Shown here: positions 29,379 through 38,353 of the stretch, in pieces
How the letters are laid out: each line of letters opens with the position of its first letter
How positions within the stretch are numbered: position 1 is the first letter of the stretch
Source: Arenibacter echinorum
GTDB taxonomy: Bacteria; Bacteroidota; Bacteroidia; Flavobacteriales; Flavobacteriaceae
Assembly (NCBI RefSeq): GCF_003259375.1
Contig: NZ_QLLN01000007.1
Location: forward strand, 62,001 to 126,000
DNA: 64,000 nucleotides
Direction: 5' to 3'
Notes under the pieces: model-generated
Told to the model about the DNA's origin: nothing
What the model saw: only the letters and a program-made list of their open reading frames with translations
Database searches by the model: none
Translations under genes and position numbers: made by a program

Positions 29379-29858
29379 ATGGCGAACACAAATTTGAACA
29401 TAATTGGACTAAACGAAAAAAGCTCTATTAAAACGGCAGAGAAATTAAATGAACTTTTAGCCAACTATCAGATATTCTATATGAATCTGAGAGGGTACCA
29501 TTGGAATATACAGGGGAAGAAATTTTTTGAACTTCATTTAAAATTTGAAGAACTATACAACAATGCCCTGTTAAAAGTGGATGAAATTGCAGAACGAATA
29601 CTTACTTTGGGTCAATCCCCATTTCATACCTTTCACAAATATTTAGAGAATGCCAAAATAAAGTCGGTCGAGAATGTTGCCGATGGTGAAATTGCCATTG
29701 AAAATATTCTTAAGGCATTGAAAATACTATTGGAGGAGGAAAGATCCATATTAAAAATTGCGGCCGATGCCAGCGATGAGGGCACGGTAGCACTGATGAG
29801 CGAATATATCGTAGAACAGGAAAAACTAGCCTGGATGTTTTCCGCTTATAAAAGTTAA
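29379..29858 (+). CDS. dps: Dps-family DNA-binding ferritin-like protein
   Basis: The 159-aa protein starts at MANTNLNIIGLN, 12 codons inside the longest frame and 7 bp after the upstream stop. The Dps core is visible: NLRGYHWNIQGKKFFELHLKFEELYNNALLKVDEIAERI carries the ferroxidase His and acidic residues of the family. A second half follows with helix-rich sequence and YIVEQEKLAWMFSAY. Dps stores iron, consumes hydrogen peroxide and protects DNA. Co-transcription with the MBL/rhodanese gene suggests a stress function. Confidence 0.9.
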   Translation: MANTNLNIIGLNEKSSIKTAEKLNELLANYQIFYMNLRGYHWNIQGKKFFELHLKFEELYNNALLKVDEIAERILTLGQSPFHTFHKYLENAKIKSVENVADGEIAIENILKALKILLEEERSILKIAADASDEGTVALMSEYIVEQEKLAWMFSAYKS

Positions 29859-29883
29859 CAAAAATCACAGTCTTCCATAATTT

Positions 29884-29930
29884 TTAAGAGAGAGGGCCAT
29901 TTGTAAAAAGTGGCTCATTTCTCTTTTTTA
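29884..29930 (+). terminator. Rho-independent terminator after dps
   Basis: An imperfect hairpin (aagagagagggccatt ... agtggctcatttctctt) ends in a T-run. It closes the MBL-dps transcript about 26 bp after the dps stop. Confidence 0.65.
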
Positions 29931-30084
29931 AGTAATAATCCAGATAAAAACAATCTCAACGTCAATCCCGATTGAAGTATAAATTGCGAAAATATATTGT
30001 TTGTGTTTAATGCCTTAACTGATTAGCGAATTTCCAAAGTATCAAATTTTTAACAAGGGTATAAGAAGATTTATTTAGAAATAT

Positions 30085-30720
30085 ATGAAAGATCAACCAA
30101 AAGATTTTTGGAACGAACGCTACAATGCTACGGAATATGTTTATGGCACCTCGCCAAACCATTTCTTGAAAGAGCAGCTAGGCCTTTCTAAACCCGGCAA
30201 TATCCTTTTGCCGGCCGAGGGCGAAGGGCGTAACGCGGTATATGCAGTAAAACAAGGTTGGAACGTGACGGCTTTTGACAGTAGCGGTAACGCTAAAAAG
30301 AAGGCCCTAAAATTGGCAGGGAACGAAAATGTAAAAATAAATTACCAAGTAAGTGATGTCCTAAAATTCACGACCGAGGAACGGTTTGATGTGTTGGCCC
30401 TTATATATGCCCATTTCCCAAAAAACATACGCCAACAGGCACACCAACATTTACTTCAATTTTTAAAGCCCAATGGCAAAGTCTTCTTCGAGGCTTTTGC
30501 GAAAGAGCAGTTAAAAAACAGTTCGGGCGGACCTAAAACAAAAGAAATGTTATTTTCCGTCGAGGAAATCCAGGAAGAATTTTCGGGATTAAAATTTGAG
30601 TTTTTGGAACAGCGATCAATCCTACTTGACGAAGGTGAATTCCATAAGGGAGAAGCGGAAGTGATTAGGTTTGTGGCCACAAAGAACGAGCAGAAACAAC
30701 TGCAATCAAATGTTAAGTAA
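30085..30720 (+). CDS. Class I SAM-dependent methyltransferase (TehB-like)
   Basis: The 211-aa protein shows a small Rossmann methyltransferase fold. FWNERYN is near the N-terminus, the SAM-binding loop is LLPAEGEGRNAVYAVKQGW, the acidic residue after strand 2 is in FDSS, and the motif IYAHFP is in place of the usual post-strand-4 sequence. Small family members of this type are often annotated as TehB/thiopurine-like methyltransferases. The substrate is unknown. It lies 226 bp after dps and ends 14 bp before the duplicated oxidoreductase fragment. Confidence 0.8.
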   Translation: MKDQPKDFWNERYNATEYVYGTSPNHFLKEQLGLSKPGNILLPAEGEGRNAVYAVKQGWNVTAFDSSGNAKKKALKLAGNENVKINYQVSDVLKFTTEERFDVLALIYAHFPKNIRQQAHQHLLQFLKPNGKVFFEAFAKEQLKNSSGGPKTKEMLFSVEEIQEEFSGLKFEFLEQRSILLDEGEFHKGEAEVIRFVATKNEQKQLQSNVK

Positions 30721-30734
30721 TCTCCCTTTCTTTC

Positions 30735-30951
30735 ACATTTTCTCATAAGGCCAATGGGTATCTACCCCCTGACTTCGAATGAGGCTTTGAAATTTTCGCA
30801 CCGCAGCGGAATCCTTATAAACCTCTTGGGGGCTTCTGCCCAATTCCATTAAAAAAGGCACAAACATTCCTATGGCCTCACCTATACTCCATTCTACAGG
30901 ATGCAGCCTATAACATCCGTTTGTAAGGTGGGTGGTTCCAATATTTTTATT
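30735..30951 (-). pseudogene. Duplicated 3' end of the FAD-oxidoreductase gene (217 bp)
   Basis: These 217 bp match 36336-36552 at all but two positions and encode, on the minus strand, the last 71 or so residues of the FAD oxidoreductase (TNGCYRLHPVEWS to WPYEKM and a stop). Both differences fall in third codon positions and are silent. The fragment has no 5' part. It looks like the displaced original gene end left after insertion of the 31-36.3 kb segment. Confidence 0.9.
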
Positions 30952-31392
30952 ATCTGGGGTTCATAAAACATATATAGTAATTAATTATGATTATGGAGGA
31001 AGGGTTAATTAAAGCAAGGAATACTTTATTATTTATCTGGTCGTAATCTGCTAAAGTTAAAAAAATTGTATTTAACTCTCCGATAGGAGTTTAAGCCATT
31101 GAATAATCAAATAATATTGAAATTTAACCCGACCACACATTTTTCTTACACATTCATACAGATTTTACCTTTAGTAATTTAAGATTTCTTACATTTATTA
31201 AGGAATACTTGTACACGTAAATAATTCTTTAGTCCCGAAATATTAGCCCCCCATAATAAGTGACTTCCCCCAGCATTTTAATTTCAATAAAATTAATAAC
31301 TATTCACTCTTACTATTGACACTGCTAAATGACTTTTAAAAGCATAAACACTTAGTAGTTGTCGTGAACATATTAATATAAATCTTAAAATC
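30952..31392. other. AT-rich leader region of the 5.4-kb insert
   Basis: There is no open frame of note. The region is very AT-rich and lies between the duplicated gene end and the 1032-aa gene. I found no clear TTTG-N19-TAnnTTTG promoter, so its regulation may differ from the host's. Confidence 0.5.
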
Positions 31393-34300
31393 ATGGAGCC
31401 ATTATTCAAATTCGTTCTACACAGACCAGCTGTTAAAATTCAAGACGATTCCATTATTGAATTAACACAAAAATCAAATTTTCAAATAGATTTAGCCAAA
31501 GCAATAGGCAAAAAAAACACTAGAGATCTGCTTAAAACTGTATCCACTGAGTATGTAAAATCAAAATCTTTCATCAAATCAACGTCAGATCTGAAAATAT
31601 TAAGTAAGCTTCTCTTATTTCAAGCTGCTCTTGACCAGCTCTCCAATAAAAGCAATATCCCTTCAGATGCCATAAAAGATGCAATAAAAGATGCATTTGG
31701 TGCTACAGCCTCTACTGTAGTAAAAGATAATGATTATATAGAAGCAATAAAAAACCTCAAGGATAGCATTATTGCTATTAAATACTTGCCCGAGCAACAT
31801 GATAAACCAATCGAAGATTTAACCAATGCTCTAAGAGATTTAGAAATAATTAACCTATTTGTGTCCGATCCAAATTATTTACAAACCGCGGCACAACTAA
31901 AAAAAAATAGGGAACGAGTACTTCGACTTCCGACCCAAGCAGAATTAAAAAGCATTTTGGGTCAAAATGAAGAAGAAATAAAAAAACAAAAAGAAGCAGA
32001 ACAAAAAAAACAAGATGAAATAAGGAAAAGCATTCAGAATAAAGCTGAATTGTATGGCAAATTACAATATGCCATCAAAGAAATCATGAATATTGATCAC
32101 ACCAATCTAGAAACAACCTCTCAAAAAGCCAATAAGGGATTTCTTCCTCCTAAAGAAGTTAGACCACTGAATGTGTTTATGGATAATGTTCATAAATTAA
32201 ATTCTTTGGGGCAATTACAGGTATTAAATGCCAAAACCCAAATTGAAAGAGGAGTAAATTTGCAAGATGCCTTTCATATAAAATCCCCAATTGCAGAGAA
32301 GTCGACCCCTGAGACTAAGCCTCAAAGGCAATTTTTTACCGGTGTGGACGACTTCAAGCCAATTAACATGACCTCTACACTTTTCAAGTTCAAAACTGGG
32401 ACCGAGAAAATGCTTTCCACATCATCTTTAAATCTTCTAAAAGAAAGAAAATTAAGCATTACCGAAATGGGTATAGATAAAGTAGTGGTAAAATTAAAAT
32501 TTGAAATGGAGGAGTTGTCAAGCGAATTGGAAATTTCTACCCAATCCCAAAAAATAAATTCATTAAGCCGCATCGGAAATATAATCGTAAAAACATCTGT
32601 ACCCACAAAATCGATGTGGGGTTATCTACCTCTCCATCAAGATTTCAATCTTAAGGATTTTTTTATGTTAGATGATAGAATACCAAAAACTAAAGGTAAA
32701 GCATCGCCTTCAGGAGTGGCAGATCTACTGATAGTGAAACAACAATTAAAATCCTATGAGGGCCGGGATGTTGCCCATATAGAAAATATATTAAAAGGTG
32801 AATTAAAATCTAGGGAACACAGAAGATTCAATCAGACCATAAATGATACTTTTATTGAAACAGAAAAGATTCAGACCGAAGAAAGAGAATTAGAAAGCAC
32901 TGACCGATTTGAGTTAAGTAGAGAAACGAGTAAAACGATTGAACAAGAAGCCTCTCTAAAGGCTGGACTATCAGTATCAGGAACTTACGGCCCTACCGTC
33001 AGCTTTTCGGCAAGTGCAGAAGGCTCATTGAGCACCTCAAAAGAAGAAGCCACTAAGACTGCCGCTACTTTTAGTAAGAGCGTGACCCAAAGGAGTGTTG
33101 AAAAACTTACGGAAAGAATTTTACAATCTAACCGGATAATTATTACAACAGAAATTGAAGAAAAAAATATACATGAACTAGACAATAAAGCTGGAACGGG
33201 GCACATATCTGGCGTCTACCAATGGGTCGAAAAAGTCTATGAAGCACAAATGTATAATTATGGTTTAAGGATGATGTACGATTTTATGTTACCTGAACCG
33301 GGAGCCTATATCGTAGAGTCCATGCAAACTGCACATGCAAGCAAATTGATGATTGAGAAACCAATAGATTTTACGTTAAACCCCAATCAAATCAATGAAA
33401 CCAACTATAATTTTTGGATTCACGCTTATGGCGCCACTGGAATTGTACCACCTCCAGAAGAATATATTACAAAGTCTTTGGACTACAGTGCTGGTGGTGG
33501 TGACGATAAAACCGATTATTATCATTCAGGTATTGTACAGATTGATGAAGGATATCAGGCTATTCAGGCATCAGTTGGTGCTGTTTGTAATCAATGGAGC
33601 GGCAATCGTGTTGTAGACATGGTTGTTGGAAGAAGAACACACCGATTTGTTGAAGGGGATTGGCTTTGGATTACTAATTTGAATAATGAAACAGAAAGTA
33701 TTCCATTAGCTTTTAAAACAAATGATGTTTCCGATATAGCGGTGGCCTTTGAGATCAAATGTCTAAGAACCAGCAGAGCGTACAAAAAATGGCAGCTGGA
33801 AACTCATGGGAAACTAATGGAATCATATAAGGTGAAATTGGCTGATTATGAAGAACGCCTTGCCGCCGCAGAATTAAACGCCGGTGTTGAAATTAAAGGC
33901 AAGAACCCCACCTTAAATCTAGAAATAATGAAGGATGAATTAAAGAAAAATTGTGTTGCTATTTTAACGAATCAGCACTTTGATTTATTCAATTCCATTG
34001 AGAATGGCATTAATGGATTGCCACAAGTTAATTTATATGAAAATGAAGCCGAAGGCCCTTATGTACGTTTTTTTGAACAGGCTTTTGAATGGGAACATAT
34101 CACTTGGCTTACATATCCTTATTTCTGGGGTAGAAAAAGCAAATGGGAAGAGAGAATAGCCTATGATGATCCAGACCCCCTTTTTAATCAATTTATTAAA
34201 GCGGGTTACTGTAGAGCAGTTGTTCCGGTGAGACCCGGATTCGAAGGGGCATTGGACCATTTTTTGACATTTGGCGAAATCTGGAATGGTGGCCCGTTGC

Positions 34301-34491
34301 CAGCAATTTCAAGTGATCTGTACTTACCGATAGCCGATGAAATCGCAGAAAGATTGGACCGTCCAGGAGATGAAATTCCACAGGGTGATCCATGGGAAGT
34401 GAGAATTCCAACCAATCTGGTTAAATTAAGAGCAGATGATTCTTTGCCCACCTGGAAAAAAGACGCTACCGGAAATTGGATTGAACAATAG
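31393..34491 (+). CDS. Large protein of unknown function (1032 aa)
   Basis: There is no signal peptide. Residues about 1-190 are helical. A charged coiled-coil stretch follows at about 191-225 (EEEIKKQKEAEQKKQDEIRK). A Gly/Ser/Thr-rich amphipathic region is at about 518-573 (GLSVSGTYGPTVSFSASAEG and on), and a conserved-looking block SGVYQWVEKVYEAQMYNYGL, then RMMYDFMLPEPGAY, is at about 606-640. The C-terminal third has long helices and aromatic-rich sequence. The middle block looks familiar from large uncharacterised bacterial proteins, but I cannot name a function. The Gly/Ser/Thr-rich segment could be membrane-inserting; that is a guess. It is first of three co-directed genes in the insert. 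Confidence 0.8.
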   Translation: MEPLFKFVLHRPAVKIQDDSIIELTQKSNFQIDLAKAIGKKNTRDLLKTVSTEYVKSKSFIKSTSDLKILSKLLLFQAALDQLSNKSNIPSDAIKDAIKDAFGATASTVVKDNDYIEAIKNLKDSIIAIKYLPEQHDKPIEDLTNALRDLEIINLFVSDPNYLQTAAQLKKNRERVLRLPTQAELKSILGQNEEEIKKQKEAEQKKQDEIRKSIQNKAELYGKLQYAIKEIMNIDHTNLETTSQKANKGFLPPKEVRPLNVFMDNVHKLNSLGQLQVLNAKTQIERGVNLQDAFHIKSPIAEKSTPETKPQRQFFTGVDDFKPINMTSTLFKFKTGTEKMLSTSSLNLLKERKLSITEMGIDKVVVKLKFEMEELSSELEISTQSQKINSLSRIGNIIVKTSVPTKSMWGYLPLHQDFNLKDFFMLDDRIPKTKGKASPSGVADLLIVKQQLKSYEGRDVAHIENILKGELKSREHRRFNQTINDTFIETEKIQTEERELESTDRFELSRETSKTIEQEASLKAGLSVSGTYGPTVSFSASAEGSLSTSKEEATKTAATFSKSVTQRSVEKLTERILQSNRIIITTEIEEKNIHELDNKAGTGHISGVYQWVEKVYEAQMYNYGLRMMYDFMLPEPGAYIVESMQTAHASKLMIEKPIDFTLNPNQINETNYNFWIHAYGATGIVPPPEEYITKSLDYSAGGGDDKTDYYHSGIVQIDEGYQAIQASVGAVCNQWSGNRVVDMVVGRRTHRFVEGDWLWITNLNNETESIPLAFKTNDVSDIAVAFEIKCLRTSRAYKKWQLETHGKLMESYKVKLADYEERLAAAELNAGVEIKGKNPTLNLEIMKDELKKNCVAILTNQHFDLFNSIENGINGLPQVNLYENEAEGPYVRFFEQAFEWEHITWLTYPYFWGRKSKWEERIAYDDPDPLFNQFIKAGYCRAVVPVRPGFEGALDHFLTFGEIWNGGPLPAISSDLYLPIADEIAERLDRPGDEIPQGDPWEVRIPTNLVKLRADDSLPTWKKDATGNWIEQ

Positions 34492-34514
34492 ATAACTCTT
34501 TTTACTATTTTCCC

Positions 34515-35537
34515 ATGGCAAATGTTATTATTGATTTTTGCAAAGAATACGAAAACCTGCCGTTGAATACCCAGTTTTTATTGAAATTTAAATTGGATGG
34601 CACTTATAAATGGATTGGAGGCACTATGCACGTAGTGTCGTTAACCTGTTCCAACCGTTCCGTGACATTATCCACCAAAATAGTAATGGTAGAAGATGCA
34701 TGGGCTTTTAAAACTTTTATTCAGTCCAAAAGTGCAGGCCCTGCCACTTTGGAAATCAGCGTAGACGGAATTGTAAAGAAAAAAGTTTTATTCAAATTTC
34801 ATGAAAATAAGGATGTATTTAATAAGGCTAAAAACGATTTGCTTGTATCTGAATTAAAATATGTCGCTCCCGAAGTTAATAAAGAACCTCGTATAGCGGA
34901 ATATTCGGGTAACTATTGTATGGCAGCATCGGAAAGAGGGCTATCGGAACTCTTAGGCGATATTACACATTTTTATGCTGTTGAAAGAACTACTCATAAG
35001 CGTAAAAACAAGGTTAGTTTTTCTGGTAAATCCGCAGTTGACAGAGGCAAATACTTCCAAAAAAAGGGCTTTACGTCTGCATATCACGCCTTCAACGGAT
35101 ATAGGGTAAACAACGTTAACAAAGATTTGATTTATAATGCCAGTGATGATAATGATGCGAAGGTTCAATATGGCATAGTAAAATATGATATAATTGAATT
35201 TAATGCAACCGGTAAAAGCGCACTAACCAAAATTTTTGAAGACGATTTACGAAACAAAGAATTGGGTTTTCATATATATTACTTTACTGTTACTGATGGT
35301 TTTCATACATTGGTATTGATCATTAATAAATTTTCAGACCCATGCAATCCAACTTATGAAATTTGGGATCAACATGGATTAAGTAGTTCTCATGGGCCGA
35401 TGACGGATATTGCGGAGGGAATCAGGCGGCAAACTAGTTGGACTTTCGCCAATTCTTGCTTAAACAGATATATAAAAAAGAAAACTCAACACATCGATTC
35501 AACCACAACTTTTTTATGGAAAATAAAGCAAAAATAA
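34515..35537 (+). CDS. Possible papain-like Cys-His-Asp hydrolase, unknown family
   Basis: The 340-aa protein starts 23 bp after the 1032-aa gene. Residues about 1-100 look like an immunoglobulin-like beta-sandwich. The C-terminal part has Cys135 in SGNYCMAASERGLSELLG, His264 in TDGFHTLVLIINK and Asp285 in TYEIWDQHG, in the order and surroundings of papain-like or C39-like cysteine peptidases. No signal peptide is seen. If the reading is right it could be an effector or toxin acting with the large upstream protein. The triad is my inference from pattern, not a recognised family. Confidence 0.6.
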   Translation: MANVIIDFCKEYENLPLNTQFLLKFKLDGTYKWIGGTMHVVSLTCSNRSVTLSTKIVMVEDAWAFKTFIQSKSAGPATLEISVDGIVKKKVLFKFHENKDVFNKAKNDLLVSELKYVAPEVNKEPRIAEYSGNYCMAASERGLSELLGDITHFYAVERTTHKRKNKVSFSGKSAVDRGKYFQKKGFTSAYHAFNGYRVNNVNKDLIYNASDDNDAKVQYGIVKYDIIEFNATGKSALTKIFEDDLRNKELGFHIYYFTVTDGFHTLVLIINKFSDPCNPTYEIWDQHGLSSSHGPMTDIAEGIRRQTSWTFANSCLNRYIKKKTQHIDSTTTFLWKIKQK

Positions 35538-36142
35538 TAACGCTACTTTCCTTAATAATATTGGCTATTAATTTAACATGTAATAATAGGACCCAAAGAA
35601 ACAATTTACTTTGTAGTCGGGGAGAAAATGGAAAATGGTCTATTATTCTGGAAGAAGATGTTTTAATAGATATGGTATATGTTGACAACAAAGCCATCGC
35701 TATTGATAAAACCATTGATTGCAAAACATTTAATTATTTATTTAAGTTTAGTGAAGATTCTTTAAAACTTAACAACACATATTATACACACAATCCACCA
35801 AAAAATTATTTTAAAGACAAAAACTTTATTTACTTTTTGATGTGTGCCACTCCTGAAAACTGTCAATTAGTAAAAAAATGTTCCGTTAATGAATATGAAT
35901 TGATGGGGGGTGAATATATAAAAATATATCGAAATGTATATTGGCAAGGACACAAAATCCATAATGCAGATGCTAATACGTTTAATACCATGAATGTCAT
36001 TCAAGATAAATCGGAGTGGGAGTTGACTGTAGGGTTTGACAAAAATTTTATATACAATCAGGCAAGTGTCATGTCCAAAAAAAGATTTGAATCTTTATAT
36101 TGGATAAATAAAGATTCATTAAGATTATATTACCATTATTAA
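35516..36142 (+). CDS. Exported DKNYY-like protein of unknown function
   Basis: The 208-aa product begins MENKAKIITLLSLIILAINL with Cys soon after. This could be a signal or weak lipoprotein sequence. The start overlaps the end of the upstream gene by 22 bp, which indicates translational coupling. Residues about 130-195 contain NVYWQGHKIHNADANTFNTM and DKNFIYNQASVMSKKRFE, resembling DKNYY-type repeats (Asp-Lys-Asn-Tyr-Val-Tyr with a short spacer motif). The role is unknown. An exported partner or protector for the two upstream proteins is possible. Confidence 0.6.
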   Translation: MENKAKIITLLSLIILAINLTCNNRTQRNNLLCSRGENGKWSIILEEDVLIDMVYVDNKAIAIDKTIDCKTFNYLFKFSEDSLKLNNTYYTHNPPKNYFKDKNFIYFLMCATPENCQLVKKCSVNEYELMGGEYIKIYRNVYWQGHKIHNADANTFNTMNVIQDKSEWELTVGFDKNFIYNQASVMSKKRFESLYWINKDSLRLYYHY

Positions 36143-36333
36143 TTTCAATTGACCATATTAATATAGACCTGTTGGCCAATACCAATTGGGTCCTAATAAG
36201 TATTAGAATTAATGAATCTCCAGTGGATCAAAGTAAAAAAGGAACAACAGTTTAACATCGTTCATTTTTAAACTCTACTAACTTAATTCAAACTTTTAAT
36301 TATTGGGCAAAGGCAAAAACACACCCTATCCCT

Positions 36334-38064
36334 TTACATTTTTTCATAAGGCCAATGGGTATCTACCCCCTGACTACGAATGAGGCTTTGAAATTTTCGC
36401 ACCGCAGCGGAATCCTTATAAACCTCTTGGGGGCTTCTGCCCAATTCCATTAAAAAAGGCACAAACATTCCTATGGCCTCACCTATACTCCATTCTACAG
36501 GATGCAGCCTATAACATCCGTTTGTAAGGTGGGTGGTTCCAATATTTTTATTTACCGGAAATATATTTTCCATCCTTTGCGGAATTAGGGCTCCCAATGG
36601 AATCTGAAAGGGAAGGGAGGCAAAGTCGATATAATTATCCCCGCCACTACTTGGATGCAGATCTATATGATAATATCCTATCCCCACACTATCCTCAAAA
36701 TATTTGGCCCTGGCCTCAGCCTCCGAAACTCCTTGGATAGCTGCTCTTTGGGTTTTTCCCACATGATGTTCGGTGATCCTAAATAAAGGCTTTATTCTTC
36801 TAGCCTCCCTTATATAAGGATATTTCGCAAGTCCGTCATTGGTTCCCATGACATCTGGCCTCAATCTAATTCCCGGCCACCCTTTTCCGCCATCAGCCCT
36901 GGGGGCTTCCGTTTGCAGCCAATACAAGAGGGACAGACTTAATTGTTTGGCCCTGTTAATATGATATTTTAGCTCCTCATCACTTACATCGACCACATTG
37001 CCTAAAAAATAATCGTTCTGGGGATAATTCACTAGGGTGATATCACCTTGAAAAAAACCCTCTTCAAAATTATCCTTGGCCAATATTCTGCGATAATTCC
37101 ATAGGTTCAACACCTCCCCCAAGCTATTTCCCCTGGGATCGAACCCTAAATTCTTTGGCAAGAGGGTGCGTGGGTTGGAATAATTGAGCTCCAATAATTT
37201 CCCCGCCCATGGCGATTTCATTTCGGGTCTAAAGTCGCGCCAAAACCCATACTCTTCGGGTTTTTCTATAGTCCAATCCTCATTCGGCCTGTAGTCCATT
37301 GCAAAACAGACGGTAAAGGCCTGATTATTTGTAGGATCTGCTATTTCTGTCGCATGTAGTTCTCCTGTATCCGATTTGGCTTCGGCACCGGTAACATACT
37401 CTGTACCAGTCATGGGCAATAAATCGCCTAATTCTGTTGCGTCCGCAAAGAAAGGTGCCTCTAAATTCCTTTTCTCCCCTGTGGAAAGGTTTATAACCCT
37501 TACCGATTGCACTTTGTTCCCCTTGGTAGAGGCGTCCAAAGCCATTGTTTCCCTTAATAGGACCAGTTTACCGGCACTGATATACGGATCGAACATGGTT
37601 TCCAACACCCGTAACGATATTTTGGGCTCATGGCTAATTTCCGAAACACTGGCATTCCCAGGATTAAACCTCTCGTTATTGACATACTGTTCTTTTATTG
37701 GATAATTATTGCGATAATATTCCCTAACTTTTTTTCTAAACTCCCTATATAACGCGGTAGCACCAAAATCATTGATCCATTTATGCTCATCAGGGGGTAC
37801 GCCCTGTTGCGTTAATTGACCGCCAATCCAATCTGTTTCCTCGGTCATTATTACCGTTAAGCCGTTGCGAAGCGCCCCATAGGCTGTGGCACAACCACCC
37901 GTTCCCCCACCGATTATTACAAGATCTGCTTTTAAGGCCCTTCCTTCTATAATTATACTATCGACTTTTTTAGAATGCTTTTTTCCTTGGGATGCATAAA
38001 TGGGGTTTAGGACCAACAACCCCGTACCTGCGGCCAAATTGCCAAAAAAATTTCTTCTTTTCAT
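36334..38064 (-). CDS. FAD-dependent oxidoreductase, exported (PUL-associated)
   Basis: The 576-aa protein has a twin-Arg-like leader (MKRRNFFGNLAAGTGLLVL) and an FAD Rossmann motif ADLVIIGGGTGGCATAYGAL. EETDWIGGQLTQQGVPPDEH is typical of the FAD_oxidored family often found in PULs and annotated near xanthan lyases. The C-terminus ends THWPYEKM. I start at MKRRNF, three codons inside the longest frame. The last 217 bp are duplicated at 30735, meaning this gene's 3' end served as an insertion point and was rebuilt. Its substrate is not known; oxidation of a sugar is plausible. Confidence 0.85.
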   Translation of the reverse strand: MKRRNFFGNLAAGTGLLVLNPIYASQGKKHSKKVDSIIIEGRALKADLVIIGGGTGGCATAYGALRNGLTVIMTEETDWIGGQLTQQGVPPDEHKWINDFGATALYREFRKKVREYYRNNYPIKEQYVNNERFNPGNASVSEISHEPKISLRVLETMFDPYISAGKLVLLRETMALDASTKGNKVQSVRVINLSTGEKRNLEAPFFADATELGDLLPMTGTEYVTGAEAKSDTGELHATEIADPTNNQAFTVCFAMDYRPNEDWTIEKPEEYGFWRDFRPEMKSPWAGKLLELNYSNPRTLLPKNLGFDPRGNSLGEVLNLWNYRRILAKDNFEEGFFQGDITLVNYPQNDYFLGNVVDVSDEELKYHINRAKQLSLSLLYWLQTEAPRADGGKGWPGIRLRPDVMGTNDGLAKYPYIREARRIKPLFRITEHHVGKTQRAAIQGVSEAEARAKYFEDSVGIGYYHIDLHPSSGGDNYIDFASLPFQIPLGALIPQRMENIFPVNKNIGTTHLTNGCYRLHPVEWSIGEAIGMFVPFLMELGRSPQEVYKDSAAVRKFQSLIRSQGVDTHWPYEKM

Positions 38065-38262
38065 AGGAAACAAATTACGAAAATACCTTCACTGCTATAT
38101 GCAGGACAATTAACAATTTTGACAACAAAACTAAAATAGTCATTTTTTCACCTCAAGCTAAGTGTTGATATCGGTATGGTGAATATCTGTGATTTGTAGC
38201 GTAGTTCTTTTCCATTAAGTTATCCCCTTTACTTTTAAGAATGAAACACCAAAAACATGTAT

Positions 38263-38296
38263 CAAAAAAAGGAACAAGGGTTCACAATGTTCCTTG
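38263..38296 (-). terminator. Terminator of the first PUL 2 sulfatase
   Basis: On the minus strand the arms AAGGAACA and TGTTCCTT are followed by a run of at least seven T. It shares its flank (ctaaactaactcaa on the plus strand) with the terminator at 39871, so the two gene ends are related copies. Confidence 0.8.
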
Positions 38297-38353
38297 TTAT
38301 TCTAAACTAACTCAAACAATTTTTAGATCAGCCATAAACGAATATAAAATTAC

